This document shows, piece after piece, positions 45,490 to 54,862 of a DNA stretch of 64,000 nucleotides. The stretch spans positions 1,095,001-1,159,000 of the forward strand of contig NZ_JBBYXK010000001.1 of assembly GCF_039655875.1 (NCBI RefSeq), in the 5' to 3' direction. The stretch comes from Emcibacter sp. SYSU 3D8. Its GTDB lineage: Bacteria; Pseudomonadota; Alphaproteobacteria; SMXS01. The stretch's first letter is position 1, and every line of letters starts with the position of its first letter. A program made the position numbers and the translations under genes. The notes beneath the pieces are model-generated. The model was not told the DNA's origin. It saw nothing but the letters and a program-made list of their open reading frames with translations, and ran no database searches.

Positions 45490-46221
45490 ATGATCCAGTC
45501 GCCGAACAAAATGCTCCCCGTCCTCGCAATCCTCAGCGAAGTTTACCGGCTGCATTGGCGTCACGTGCTGATCCTGTTTGCGATCACCGCGGCCTATGCG
45601 CCGCCGCTGATATTCGGCCTTGGCCCCGCCATGCTGGAAATCTCGAAAATTCCGCCCGATCAGATGCAGCAGATCGACGGCGCGCTGCGCGACAAGTTCA
45701 TGCTCAGCGTCGCCGCCGTCATCGTGCTGAGCAGCGCCATCTTCGTGTTCTGGGTCCGGCTGACGCTGGTGGGTCCGCGTGCGGCGATCCTGGGCGAGCC
45801 GATCCGTTGGCCGATCCGCATGGTGCGCGTCGCGCTGCTGTTCGCCCTGGCCGGCCTGGGCGGCTTCATCGCGCTGCTGCCGCTTGGCGCATTCCGGCAG
45901 GTGCTGGCCACGCTGGTGATCTCGTTCCTGTTCGCGCTGCTGTCGCGCCGGCTGGTGGAGGCCTGCATGGACATTCCCAAGGGACAGAAGCACGCGCCGG
46001 CCAGCATGGAAGAAAACTTCCGCTTCGGCGCCCTGCTTGCCGCCGCGAGCTTCCTGCTGCTGCTGGTGCAGACACTGGTGTCCGGGGTGCTGGCGGTGAT
46101 CGGTGCGCCGATGACCGCCAATGTGGCGGCAGGTCTGTTCTCGGTGCTGGCAATAACGGTGATGGCGTCGATCCACGCCATCGTCTACCGCCTGCGGACG
46201 GTGCCGCCCAGGCCCGTTTAG
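45490..46221 (+). CDS. hypothetical multi-pass membrane protein
   Basis: 243 residues with about six hydrophobic segments (HVLILFAITAAYAPPLIFGL, MLSVAAVIVLSSAIFVFW, VALLFALAGLGGFIALLP, LATLVISFLFALL, LLAAASFLLLLVQTLVSGVL, GLFSVLAITVMASIHAIVY). GAGG lies three bases before the ATG. No family is recognised by name. The opening, with a cytoplasmic N-terminus and a cluster of aromatic residues, is like small transport-associated proteins without known role. Its 3' end overlaps the convergent SLATT gene by four bases. Confidence 0.7.
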   Translation: MIQSPNKMLPVLAILSEVYRLHWRHVLILFAITAAYAPPLIFGLGPAMLEISKIPPDQMQQIDGALRDKFMLSVAAVIVLSSAIFVFWVRLTLVGPRAAILGEPIRWPIRMVRVALLFALAGLGGFIALLPLGAFRQVLATLVISFLFALLSRRLVEACMDIPKGQKHAPASMEENFRFGALLAAASFLLLLVQTLVSGVLAVIGAPMTANVAAGLFSVLAITVMASIHAIVYRLRTVPPRPV

Positions 46222-46682
46222 GGACCCTGCGGCGCCGGCGCGGGAATGCCGCGCTCCGGTTCCTGGTCGCGGCTCCGTTGCTCGGATTCGCGCCGGCCCT
46301 GCATCCACGACGCATTGTCGTCCGAAACCAGCGCCTCCACATTCTCCACCAGCAGCCGGTAGGCCTTGGCGTCGGGCAGGTTGTAGCTGCCGGTGCGTCC
46401 CATATAGAGGAACTTCTCGCGCCGCAGCTGTTCGCAGGTCTGGCGGTACTGGACCCAGTAGCGGTGATGCTGGTTCATCTGCTGCAGGCCCTCGACGATG
46501 ACCACCACCACGCCCAGAGCGCCGGGAATGAAGGGCCAGTTGGTCACCGCCGCCGTCAGCGGCACCAGGGCAGCCGCCACCATGCTGATGACCTTCAGAT
46601 ACTTGTACTGCCGCTGATGCCACAGGCTCTTGCGGTCGTACCACCCGATCTGGTCCTCGAGCCGCTCATATCCGCTGTCCAT
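46218..46682 (-). CDS. SLATT/DUF4231 two-helix membrane protein, partner of TIR
   Basis: 154 residues from MDSGYERLEDQIGWYDRKS. The family pattern is clear: an amphipathic start with WYD. Two membrane helices follow at about 29-47 and 52-66 (VISMVAAALVPLTAAV; PGALGVVVVIVEGLQQ). Then comes the conserved stretch HRYWVQYRQTCEQLRREK, then MGRTGSY and YRLLVENVEALV. The C-terminal 25 residues are polar and disordered. SLATT proteins are predicted pore-forming effectors of bacterial conflict systems (Burroughs and colleagues). The gene begins two bases after the TIR stop, so it is cotranscribed with it. Pore activity here is inference. Confidence 0.82.
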   Translation of the reverse strand: MDSGYERLEDQIGWYDRKSLWHQRQYKYLKVISMVAAALVPLTAAVTNWPFIPGALGVVVVIVEGLQQMNQHHRYWVQYRQTCEQLRREKFLYMGRTGSYNLPDAKAYRLLVENVEALVSDDNASWMQGRRESEQRSRDQEPERGIPAPAPQGP

Positions 46683-46684
46683 GT

Positions 46685-47320
46685 TCACTTCGCCCTCAAT
46701 CCCATGACAAACAGGCAGACCGACAGGCCCAGCAGGAACAGCGCGCCCATCAGGGTATCCTCGTCGCCGGTGGACATCACGTCGGCGCAGCCGGCAAAGG
46801 CGCACAGCAGGCTGAATCCTGCGCCCATCAGCAGCCAGAGTCGCTTGTTGCTTTTGGCCGCGGGCGGCGGCGGTGGCGGCCGCGGCGTGGGCGTCGGCAT
46901 CGGCTGGGGCGCTGGCCGCGGCGTCTTGAGAATACCGGCCACGGCATCGACCAGCTGGTTGAACGATTCGCTCTGGACCGACGGATCCCAGCCAATCAGA
47001 TCAGCGGCCTGGATGCGCCTGAACTCGAAGGGAATGTCGGTCTGCGCGATCAGCGCCGGTACCAGGACACCCCGGTCGGCGGCAGCGCCCGCTTCGTTCA
47101 CCACCCAGCGCGAGGCCGCCGAATCCTTCGACCACAGCACGATGACGCAGCGTGCGCCGACCAACGCGTTCTCGATGACCTTGGCATAATCCTGTCCGGG
47201 CGGGATGCGCCGGTCCCACCAGGTGGTCCAGCCGAAACTCTCCAGCCGCCTGGCCAGCTTCTCGGCCTCGCCGCGATCCTCGCTGGCGTAGCTGATGAAT
47301 ATGTCTGCCGCACCCGCCAT
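46685..47320 (-). CDS. TIR-domain protein with two C-terminal membrane helices
   Basis: 211 residues from MAGAADIFISYASEDRGEA. Residues 5-125 form a bacterial TIR (TIR_2) domain: FISYASED, TWWDRRIPPGQDY, CVIVLWSKDSAASRW and the candidate NADase glutamate Glu76 (RWVVNEAGA). Residues 134-153 are a proline-rich linker with a run of six prolines. Two membrane helices follow at about 161-179 and 189-208. Membrane-anchored TIR proteins can sense or execute NAD+ depletion in antiphage defence. The SLATT gene lies immediately downstream. The longer frame to 47410 is not TIR-like. The ribosome site is weak. Defence function is inferred. Confidence 0.85.
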   Translation of the reverse strand: MAGAADIFISYASEDRGEAEKLARRLESFGWTTWWDRRIPPGQDYAKVIENALVGARCVIVLWSKDSAASRWVVNEAGAAADRGVLVPALIAQTDIPFEFRRIQAADLIGWDPSVQSESFNQLVDAVAGILKTPRPAPQPMPTPTPRPPPPPPAAKSNKRLWLLMGAGFSLLCAFAGCADVMSTGDEDTLMGALFLLGLSVCLFVMGLRAK

Positions 47321-47536
47321 GAACCGCGCCCCCCGCGCTGAGTGCCCCAAGCAGGCCGATAGTAACGCATTGGCAACAATGATTGAACTCGTAAAGCATT
47401 CCGCACGCACGCTGATTCCCGCGCCCGAAACGGCATTCCGCCGGCCAAAGGAATGCTTGGCAATCTGCCCCCTCGCGGGGCAGACTACGGGCCCAATGGC
47501 TCAGGCCACTTGAAATCTCCAGGGGAGCGATTCGAC

Positions 47537-49900
47537 ATGCAGAAATTCGGCATCGGCCAGCCAGTCCGCCGCACCGAGGACGTCCGTTTCGTCACAGGCA
47601 GCGGCGCCTACACCGACGACATCAACATTCCGGGGCAGGCCCACGGCTACGTGCTCCGTTCGCCCTATGCCCATGCGGTAATCAAGTCCATCGACACCAC
47701 GGCAGCGAAAGCCGCGCCGGGCGTCATCGGAGTATTCACCTCGGCCGACCTGGCGGCAGCGGGCGTGAACGATATTCCGTGCTTTGCCGGCGGTTTCATC
47801 AAGAACAAGGACGGCAGCAACATCTTCGCGCCGGGCCGTCCCGCGCTGGCCAAGGACCGGCTGCTCTATGTGGGCGACGGTATCGCCTTCATCGTCGCCG
47901 AGACCGTCAACCAGGCCAAGGACGCGGCCGAGTTAATCGAGATCGACGTCGAAGACCTGCCGTCGGCCGCCAACCTGAAGGACGCCGTGGCGCCGGGAGC
48001 GCCGGTGATCTGGGACGCCGCGCCGGGCAACCTGGCGTTCGACTGGGAGATGGGCGACGACGCCGCCTCGCAGGCCGCCTTCGCTGGCGCCAAGCACATC
48101 AGCAAGATCGACCTGGTGCACAACCGCATCGCCACCAACGCCATGGAGCCGCGGGCCGCCATTGGCGAATATACCCCCGGTGAAGAACACTACACGCTGA
48201 GCACCTGCACCCAGGGCGCCAACGGCATGCAGGCCGGCATCGCCGGCGCCGTATTCGGTATCGACCCCTCGAAGCTGCGCGTTTTCACACCCGATGTGGG
48301 CGGCGGCTTCGGCATGAAGACCTTCATCTATCCCGAGCACGTGCTGGTGCTGTTCGCCGCCAAGGCGCTGGGCCGGCCGGTGAAATGGAACGGCGAGCGC
48401 ATCGAGGCCTTCACCAGCGACACCGGCGGCCGCGACATGTTCACCCATGCCGAACTGGCCATCGACGAAAACAACCGCGTCACCGCATTCCGTGTCGTCA
48501 ACCAGGCCAATATGGGCGGCTACATGTCCATGAACGGTCCGTTCATTCCCACCATCGCCCATGCCCGCATCCTGGGCGGCGTCTACAACATCCCGAACGT
48601 CTATGTGAACGTGAAGGGCTACATGTCGAATTCCGTGCCGGTCGACGCCTATCGCGGCGCCGGGCGTCCGGAGGCCGCCTACATCATCGAGCGGGCCATG
48701 GACCAGGCGGCGCGCGAACTGGGGCTGGCGCCCGACGAGTTCCGCCGCCTGAATTTTGTCACGCCCGAGCAGATGCCCTACCAGCATCCCTTCGGCTTCG
48801 TGTTCGACAGCGGCGAGTTCGAGCGCAACATGGAAGACGCCAAGCGCAACGCCAAATGGTCGACGCTCGACCAGCGCAAGGCCGCCTCGCGCGCCAAGGG
48901 CAAGGCCCGCGGCATCGGCATGGCCTATTACATCGAGACCACGCTGGGCATGCCCACCGAAGCGGCCGAGATCCTGTTCCTCGAGGACGAGACGGTCGAG
49001 ATCGTCACCGGCACCATGTCGAACGGCCAGGGTCACGAGACCGCCTGGGCGCAGGTCGTGGCCGAGCAGCTGGGCGTGCCGTTCGAGAACATCAAGCTGG
49101 TGCAGGGCGACACCGACCGGGTGAAATCCGGCCAGGGCACCGGCGGCTCGCATTCCCTCTACATGGCAGCGGGCGCCTTCCAGGAAACTTCCAACGTGGT
49201 GATCAAGAAAGGCAAGATCATCGCGTCGCTGATGCTCGACGAGGACGCGCCGAACATCGAGTTCAGCGAGGGTCTGTTCCGCGTCCCCGGCACCAACAAG
49301 TCGGTCGGCATCCTGGAAGTGGCGGCCAAGGCCCGCCAGGCCAACGAGCTGGACCTGCCGGCCGAGACGAAAGAGATGTTCGTCGACGGCCTGAACAGCG
49401 CCGCCAAGTACAAGTACAACAACTCGACCTTCCCCAACGGCTGCCATATCTGCGAAGTCGAGGTGGATCCGGACACCGGCAAGGTCGACATCGTCGGCTA
49501 TACGGTGGTGGACGATTTCGGACGGCTGGTGAACCCGATGCTGGTGGCCGGCCAGGTGCATGGCGGCGTGGTGCAGGGCATTGGCCAGGCGCTGACCGAG
49601 GACGTGCTCTATGACAGCGAAAGCGGCCAGCTTATCACCGGCTCGTTCATGGATTACGGCATGCCCCGCGCCGACGACATGTGCGACATCGACTTCTCGT
49701 ATAACGAGATTCTGTGCAAGACCAATCCCTATGGCATCAAGGGCTGCGGCGAGGCCGGCACCATCGGCGCCTGTCCGTCGCTGATGAACGCCATCGTCGA
49801 CGCGCTGCTGCCCTACGGCGTCAACGCCATGGACATGCCCGCCACGCCGCTGCGGGTGTGGAATGCGGTCCACGCCGGCGCACGGCAGGCAGCGGAGTAG
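47537..49900 (+). CDS. CoxL-type molybdopterin large subunit, copy A
   Basis: 787 residues of the xanthine dehydrogenase/aldehyde oxidase/CO dehydrogenase large-subunit family. It starts MQKFGIGQPVRRTEDVRFVT; AGGGGAGCG precedes the ATG. The cofactor region reads DVGGGFGMKTFIYPEHVLV. The active-site loop is [12 protein letters not shown], the form II signature rather than the AYxCSFR of true CO dehydrogenase. Late segments include GCGEAGTIGACPSLMNA with the base-like Glu. Substrate is unknown: an aldehyde, carboxylic acid or heterocycle is as likely as CO. It is followed by XdhC and the cofactor fusion gene on the same strand. No CoxS or CoxM lies in this direction. Confidence 0.9.
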   Translation: MQKFGIGQPVRRTEDVRFVTGSGAYTDDINIPGQAHGYVLRSPYAHAVIKSIDTTAAKAAPGVIGVFTSADLAAAGVNDIPCFAGGFIKNKDGSNIFAPGRPALAKDRLLYVGDGIAFIVAETVNQAKDAAELIEIDVEDLPSAANLKDAVAPGAPVIWDAAPGNLAFDWEMGDDAASQAAFAGAKHISKIDLVHNRIATNAMEPRAAIGEYTPGEEHYTLSTCTQGANGMQAGIAGAVFGIDPSKLRVFTPDVGGGFGMKTFIYPEHVLVLFAAKALGRPVKWNGERIEAFTSDTGGRDMFTHAELAIDENNRVTAFRVVNQANMGGYMSMNGPFIPTIAHARILGGVYNIPNVYVNVKGYMSNSVPVDAYRGAGRPEAAYIIERAMDQAARELGLAPDEFRRLNFVTPEQMPYQHPFGFVFDSGEFERNMEDAKRNAKWSTLDQRKAASRAKGKARGIGMAYYIETTLGMPTEAAEILFLEDETVEIVTGTMSNGQGHETAWAQVVAEQLGVPFENIKLVQGDTDRVKSGQGTGGSHSLYMAAGAFQETSNVVIKKGKIIASLMLDEDAPNIEFSEGLFRVPGTNKSVGILEVAAKARQANELDLPAETKEMFVDGLNSAAKYKYNNSTFPNGCHICEVEVDPDTGKVDIVGYTVVDDFGRLVNPMLVAGQVHGGVVQGIGQALTEDVLYDSESGQLITGSFMDYGMPRADDMCDIDFSYNEILCKTNPYGIKGCGEAGTIGACPSLMNAIVDALLPYGVNAMDMPATPLRVWNAVHAGARQAAE

Positions 49901-49910
49901 GCAACAAGCC

Positions 49911-50873
49911 ATGTCCATCGAGGTCCTCAAGACCGCGCGGGACTGGCGCAAGGAAGGGCGGGGCGTCGCCATCGCCACGGTGTCGAGCACATGGGGATCG
50001 GCGCCTTTTCCGGTCGGCAGCCAATTGGCCGCCGACGATCGGGGCAACTTCGTCGGCTCGGTCTCGGGCGGCTGCATCGAGGGCGCGGTGATCGGCGAAG
50101 CGCGCAAGTCGATCAACGACGGCAAGATCCGCAACCTGGAATTCTCCGTCTCGGATGACCAGGCCTGGGAAGTGGGCCTGGCCTGCGGCGGCACCATCCG
50201 GGTGTTCGTCGAGCCCGCGCCCGGCGAGATCGACACGGTTCTTGCCGCCGCCGAGCGCAAGGCTTCCGTCGCCCTCACCACCGACCTGGAAACCGGCAGG
50301 CACCAGCTGTTCGACGCGTCCTCGGCGCCCGAGCCCGTCCGCAACGCCCTGCGCGACGACAGGAGCCAGCCGATTGGCGAGCACGATTTCGTCCGGGTGT
50401 TCAACACGCCGCGCCGCATCGCCATCGTCGGCGCCGTGCATATCGCCCAGGAGCTGGTGCCCATGGCGACGCGGGCCGGCTTCGACGTCACGGTCATCGA
50501 CCCGCGCGAGGCGTTTGCCAGCCCGCAGCGATTCCCCGGTGTGACGCTGTCGACCGCATGGCCCGACAAGGCCATGCGCGACCTGGAAATCGACCCGCGC
50601 ACCGCCATCGTCACCCTGACCCACGATCCCAAGCTGGATGACCCGGCGCTCGACGTGGCGCTGGCGTCCGACGCGTTCTATGTGGGCGCGCTGGGCTCGA
50701 CGCGCACTCAGGCGAAACGGGTCGCGCGGCTGAAGGAAGCCGGTTTCACCGACGACCAGATCGGCCGGATTCACGGCCCCATCGGTCTCGATATCCGCGC
50801 CCAGTCGCCGGCCGAGATCGCCGTCTCGATCCTGGCCCAGATCATCGCCGTCCTGCGCGGCGCCATGAAATGA
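49911..50873 (+). CDS. XdhC/CoxI-family molybdenum-cofactor insertion protein
   Basis: 320 residues from MSIEVLKTARDWRKEGRGVA; the frame could be extended to 49863 but that overlaps the CoxL end. The N-terminal XdhC_CoxI domain shows ATVSSTWGSAPFPVGSQLA and SVSGGCIEGAVI. The C-terminal Rossmann domain has RRIAIVGAVHIAQELVPMA, then FYVGALGSTRTQAKRVARL. XdhC-type proteins bind the matured (sulfurated) cofactor and hand it to the apo-hydroxylase. The stop overlaps the next start as ATGA, so it is coupled to the fusion gene. It may serve all three CoxL copies. Confidence 0.9.
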   Translation: MSIEVLKTARDWRKEGRGVAIATVSSTWGSAPFPVGSQLAADDRGNFVGSVSGGCIEGAVIGEARKSINDGKIRNLEFSVSDDQAWEVGLACGGTIRVFVEPAPGEIDTVLAAAERKASVALTTDLETGRHQLFDASSAPEPVRNALRDDRSQPIGEHDFVRVFNTPRRIAIVGAVHIAQELVPMATRAGFDVTVIDPREAFASPQRFPGVTLSTAWPDKAMRDLEIDPRTAIVTLTHDPKLDDPALDVALASDAFYVGALGSTRTQAKRVARLKEAGFTDDQIGRIHGPIGLDIRAQSPAEIAVSILAQIIAVLRGAMK

Positions 50874-52486
50874 TCTACGCCGACATGCCTGTCGGTCAGG
50901 CCGAGGGCGCGATCCTCGCCCATGGCCAGTTCGCGGGCGGTCGCAAGCTGCCCAAGGGCCACCGGATCACCGCCGCCGACATTGCGGCGCTGGACGCCGC
51001 GGGCATCGTCTCCGTGTCGGGGTTCAGGCTCGAGCCCGGCGACGTGGGCGAGGACGAGGCCGCGGCGCAGGTCGCGGCGATCGCCACCGGCGAGCACATT
51101 CGCCAGAGCGCCGCGTTCACCGGCCGGTGCAATCTGTTCGCCGAGACCGATGGCGTGCTGGTTTACGACCGCGAGCGGCTCGACGCGCTCAACCTGCTGG
51201 ACGAAGCCGTCACCATCGCCGCCCTGCCGCCCTACGAGCCCGTGCGCAAGGGCCAGATGCTGGCGACGGTGAAGATCATCCCGTTCGCCGTCGAGGGCGC
51301 GGTGCTCGCGCGCAGCACGGGGATGCTGGCCGATGGCGGCCTGCTGCGCGTGGCGCCTTATTCGGGCATGAAGGCGGGACTGGTCGAGACCATCATTCCG
51401 GGCGGCAAGAACAAGCCGTCGGACAAGCTGGTGAAGGTGACCGCCGAGCGGCTGCAAAATGTCGGCGCCAGCCTTGTCCTGTCGGCCCAGTGCTCGCACC
51501 ATGCGGGCGACGTCGCCGACCACATCGGGCGGCAGCTGGAGGCGGGCTGCGACATCGTCCTGGTCGCCGGCGCCAGCGCCACCACCGACCGGCGCGACGT
51601 GGTTCCCGCCGGTATCGTGGCTGCGGGCGGCGCGGTCGATCATTTCGGCATGCCGGTCGACCCCGGCAATTTGCTGCTGCTCGGCCATGTGGGCGCTGTA
51701 CCGGTGGTCGGCATGCCCGGCTGCGCGCGCTCGCCGAAGGTCAACGGCTTCGACTTCGTATTGCAGCGCCTTGCCGCCGGCCTGACGGTGACGCCGCGCG
51801 ACATCATGCGCATGGGCGCCGGCGGCCTGCTGAAGGAGATCGGCGTGCGGCCCCTGCCCCGCGCCCAGGCGACCGGCGAGCCCACCAGGGCCGGCCGCGC
51901 ACCGCGAATCGCCGCTATTGTGCTGGCGGCCGGCATGTCGAGCCGCATGGGTGGCCGGAACAAGCTGCTGCGTGAGATCGGCGGCGCGCCGATGATCCGC
52001 CGGACCGTCGACGCCGTGCTGGCCAGCGGGGCAAGCCCGATAACCGTGGTGACGGGGCGCGATGAAGCCGAAATTCGGGCGGCGCTTTCCGGCCTCGCCG
52101 TCAGCTTCATCCATAATCCGGACTTCGCGGCGGGCATGGCCGGCAGCCTGAAAGCGGGCATTGCGGCGGTCACCGCGGACGCCGATGGCGCCGTGGTAGC
52201 GCTCGGCGACATGCCCTTCGTAACCGCCCACCATATCGACCGGCTGATCGCCGCCTATGACGAGGACGAGGGCCGCACCATCTGCGTGCCGACCCATGAC
52301 GGCAAATGGGGCAATCCGGTGCTGTGGTCGCGCCGGTATTTCCCGGAAATGCTGGCGATCACCGGCGACAAGGGCGCCCGCGAACTGCTGCACACCTACG
52401 CCGACAAGCTGTGCGAGGTGCCCATGGACGATGAGGGAATCCTGCGGGACTTCGACACACCCGAGGCGTTCGGGAAGACGGACTGA
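50870..52486 (+). CDS. molybdopterin-binding domain fused to a MobA/MocA-like nucleotidyltransferase
   Basis: 538 residues with two parts. Residues about 1-335 are a molybdopterin-binding (MoaB/MogA-like) protein (FAVEGAVLARSTG, QCSHHAGDVADHIGRQL, VAGASATTDRRDVVPAG). From about residue 345 it is a MobA-like NTP-transferase with the signature AAIVLAAGMSSRMGGRNKLL and later VVALGDMPFVTAHHIDRL. MocA enzymes add CMP to molybdopterin to make the dinucleotide cofactor used by CO dehydrogenase and xanthine dehydrogenase family enzymes. The fusion is therefore a cofactor-maturation protein for the neighbouring hydroxylases. Translationally coupled to XdhC. Confidence 0.85.
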   Translation: MIYADMPVGQAEGAILAHGQFAGGRKLPKGHRITAADIAALDAAGIVSVSGFRLEPGDVGEDEAAAQVAAIATGEHIRQSAAFTGRCNLFAETDGVLVYDRERLDALNLLDEAVTIAALPPYEPVRKGQMLATVKIIPFAVEGAVLARSTGMLADGGLLRVAPYSGMKAGLVETIIPGGKNKPSDKLVKVTAERLQNVGASLVLSAQCSHHAGDVADHIGRQLEAGCDIVLVAGASATTDRRDVVPAGIVAAGGAVDHFGMPVDPGNLLLLGHVGAVPVVGMPGCARSPKVNGFDFVLQRLAAGLTVTPRDIMRMGAGGLLKEIGVRPLPRAQATGEPTRAGRAPRIAAIVLAAGMSSRMGGRNKLLREIGGAPMIRRTVDAVLASGASPITVVTGRDEAEIRAALSGLAVSFIHNPDFAAGMAGSLKAGIAAVTADADGAVVALGDMPFVTAHHIDRLIAAYDEDEGRTICVPTHDGKWGNPVLWSRRYFPEMLAITGDKGARELLHTYADKLCEVPMDDEGILRDFDTPEAFGKTD

Positions 52487-52489
52487 CCC

Positions 52490-54823
52490 CTACCCGGCGC
52501 GGCGCAACGCGTCCCATACCCTGAGCGGCGTAGCGGGCATATCGAGACCGGTCACGCCCCGCACGGACAAGGCATCGAGGACGGCGTTCATGATCGCCGG
52601 GCAGGCGCCGGTCGTCCCGGCTTCGCCGCAGCCCTTCACCCCATAGGGGCTGGTGGTGCAGGGCACCTCGTTATAGACGGTTTCGATGTCACAAAAATCG
52701 TCGGCGCGCGGCATGGCGTAGTCCATGAACGAGCCGGTGATCAGCTGGCCGGTATCGGGATCGTGCAGGCAATGTTCCATCAGCGCCTGTCCCAGTCCCT
52801 GAGCGATGCCGCCATGAACCTGTCCGTCGACCACCATGGGATTCAGGATTCTGCCGAAATCATCGACCACCAGGTATCGGGCTGTTTCGACCTTCCCGGT
52901 ATCCGGATCGACCTCGACTTCGCAGACGTGGCAGCCGTTGGGAAAGGTCGAAACGTCGTGATTGAAGGTGGCGCCAGAATCCAGTCCATCGGCCAGCACT
53001 CTCCGCAGATCTGCGTCCAGGCCATCGGCGCGGCGCGCGGCGGACGCCACTTCCATGATCGACATGGACCGGTTCGAGCTGCCCGACCGGAACAGGCCCT
53101 CGCCGAACTCGATGGCCTCGGGCGCTTCCCCGAGCAGAGCGGCGACAAGCGCCTTGCCCTTGCCGATGACCTGATCCGACGACAGCCGGAATGCGCCGGC
53201 CACCATATAGGTCGAGCGTGAGCCGGCGGTGCCGCCGCCAACCTTCACCCGGTCCGTATCACCCTGGATCAGCCGTATCGCCTCGAACGGCACGCCCAGT
53301 TGTTCGGTGACGATCTGCGCCCAGACGGTTTCATGGCCCTGCCCTGCCGACATGGTGCCGGCAATGATTTCAACCGTGCCGTCCTCAGGGAAGCGGATCT
53401 CGGCCGCTTCATAGCCGAAACCTACCGAACTCTCGATATAGCAGGCCATGCCGATGCCCCGCAGCCTGCCGCGCGCCAATGCCGCCTCGCGGCGGCCGGG
53501 GAAGCTTGCCCAACCAGCCAGACGCATCCCCTCGTCCATGTTCGCCTCGAACGCACCGCTGTCGAATACGAAACCCAGCGGATGGCTGTAGGGCAATTGA
53601 TCGGGCCCGATGAAGTTGCGCCGGCGAATCTCGTCGGGCGTCAGCCCAAGCTCGCGCGCTGCCTTGTCCATCAGGCGCTCGATCACATAGGCGGCCTCCG
53701 GCCGGCCCGCCCCCCGGTAGGCGTCGACCGGCACCGAGTTTGAATAATAGCCGGTCACCCTGACGCTGATCGACGGGATGGCATAGACGCCGCCGGTAAG
53801 CCGCGCGCCGCCCAGCGTCTGGATACCGGGCCCGAACAGCGACACATAGGCGCCCATATTGGCCCGGTTGTGGACGCGCATGGCGATTGCCCGGCCGCCT
53901 GTGTCGAAGGCGATCTCGGCATGGCTGATCATATCCCGGCCGTGCAGATCGCTTTGGAACGCGTCCGAGCGTTCGCCGGTCCACTTGACCGGCCGGCCCA
54001 GCTTCCTGGCGGCAAACAGCACGAGGACATGTTCCGGATAGATGAACTCTTTCATGCCAAAGCTGCCGCCCACATCGGCGGTGATGATCCGAAGGGCGTC
54101 CTCCGCCACGCCGAGGACGGGCGCGAGCACGCGCTGAAACAGGTTGGCGCCCTGGGTGGATGTGCGCAGCACATGGCGTCCGGACTCCCAATGGCCCAGC
54201 GCGGCGCGCGGCTCGATCGGGCTGGGTGCGAGGCGGTTGTGGACAAGATCCATGGCCGTGATATGCGCCGCCCCGGCAAACGCGGCGTCGACCGCAGCGG
54301 CATCACCGCCTTCCCAGTCAAAGCAGACATTTCCGGGCGCTGCATCGCGCAGGCGCGGCGCTGTTTCTTTCACTGCCTCGGCCAGGTTTGCGGCGGCCGG
54401 CAGTTCTTCGGCATCGACGGCGATCAGTTCCGCGGCATCCATTGCCTGCGCCAGTGTTTCTGCCACGATGAAGGCGAGGCCGTCGCCGGCATGCATGGCG
54501 CGGTCGCGGGCCAGGATCACGCGGCCCCCGACGTCGAGCGTCGACCCGTCCCGGTTCCGCAGCACGCCGCTGATGGCGCAGGGAAGCTCGCCGATACCGG
54601 CCGCCGACAGGTCCGCAGCCGTCCAGACACCGAGCACCCCATCTGCGGCGCGGGCGTCAGCGACGTTGATCGACGAGATTGCCGCATGGGCCCAGGGCGA
54701 CCTGAGAACGTAGCCGTATGCCTGTCCCGGCAGGGTCAGGTCATCGGTATAGCCGCCGCCGCCGGTGACGAAGCGCACATCTTCAACCCGGCGCACCGGC
54801 TGGCCGATCCCGAACTTCTGCAT
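52490..54823 (-). CDS. CoxL-type molybdopterin large subunit, copy B
   Basis: 777 residues, clearly the nearest relative of copy A (MQKFGIGQPVRRVEDVRFVT; most of the N-terminal 60 residues alike). The active loop is [14 protein letters not shown] (form II type). The cofactor segment is DVGGSFGMKEFIYPEHVLV, with Ser in place of the second Gly of GGGFG in copies A and C. The C-terminus has GCGEAGTTGACPAIMNAVLD. It is the last gene of the minus-strand cox operon, 39 bases after CoxM. GGGCGAGG precedes the ATG. It should share the single CoxS and CoxM with copy C. Substrate unknown. Confidence 0.88.
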   Translation of the reverse strand: MQKFGIGQPVRRVEDVRFVTGGGGYTDDLTLPGQAYGYVLRSPWAHAAISSINVADARAADGVLGVWTAADLSAAGIGELPCAISGVLRNRDGSTLDVGGRVILARDRAMHAGDGLAFIVAETLAQAMDAAELIAVDAEELPAAANLAEAVKETAPRLRDAAPGNVCFDWEGGDAAAVDAAFAGAAHITAMDLVHNRLAPSPIEPRAALGHWESGRHVLRTSTQGANLFQRVLAPVLGVAEDALRIITADVGGSFGMKEFIYPEHVLVLFAARKLGRPVKWTGERSDAFQSDLHGRDMISHAEIAFDTGGRAIAMRVHNRANMGAYVSLFGPGIQTLGGARLTGGVYAIPSISVRVTGYYSNSVPVDAYRGAGRPEAAYVIERLMDKAARELGLTPDEIRRRNFIGPDQLPYSHPLGFVFDSGAFEANMDEGMRLAGWASFPGRREAALARGRLRGIGMACYIESSVGFGYEAAEIRFPEDGTVEIIAGTMSAGQGHETVWAQIVTEQLGVPFEAIRLIQGDTDRVKVGGGTAGSRSTYMVAGAFRLSSDQVIGKGKALVAALLGEAPEAIEFGEGLFRSGSSNRSMSIMEVASAARRADGLDADLRRVLADGLDSGATFNHDVSTFPNGCHVCEVEVDPDTGKVETARYLVVDDFGRILNPMVVDGQVHGGIAQGLGQALMEHCLHDPDTGQLITGSFMDYAMPRADDFCDIETVYNEVPCTTSPYGVKGCGEAGTTGACPAIMNAVLDALSVRGVTGLDMPATPLRVWDALRRAG

Positions 54824-54862
54824 GCTGCCTCGCCCTTCAACGTCCGGAAGGCGGCGGACGGC

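Noticed and set aside
47537-49900. Annotation of copy A as true CO dehydrogenase (coxL form I)
   Set aside because: Active-site loop reads AYRGAGR; the AYxCSFR copper-ligand loop is missing.
47933-50632. 899-codon minus-strand ORF opposite CoxL copy A and XdhC
   Set aside because: The plus-strand genes are unmistakable; this frame is their mirror image with no domain.
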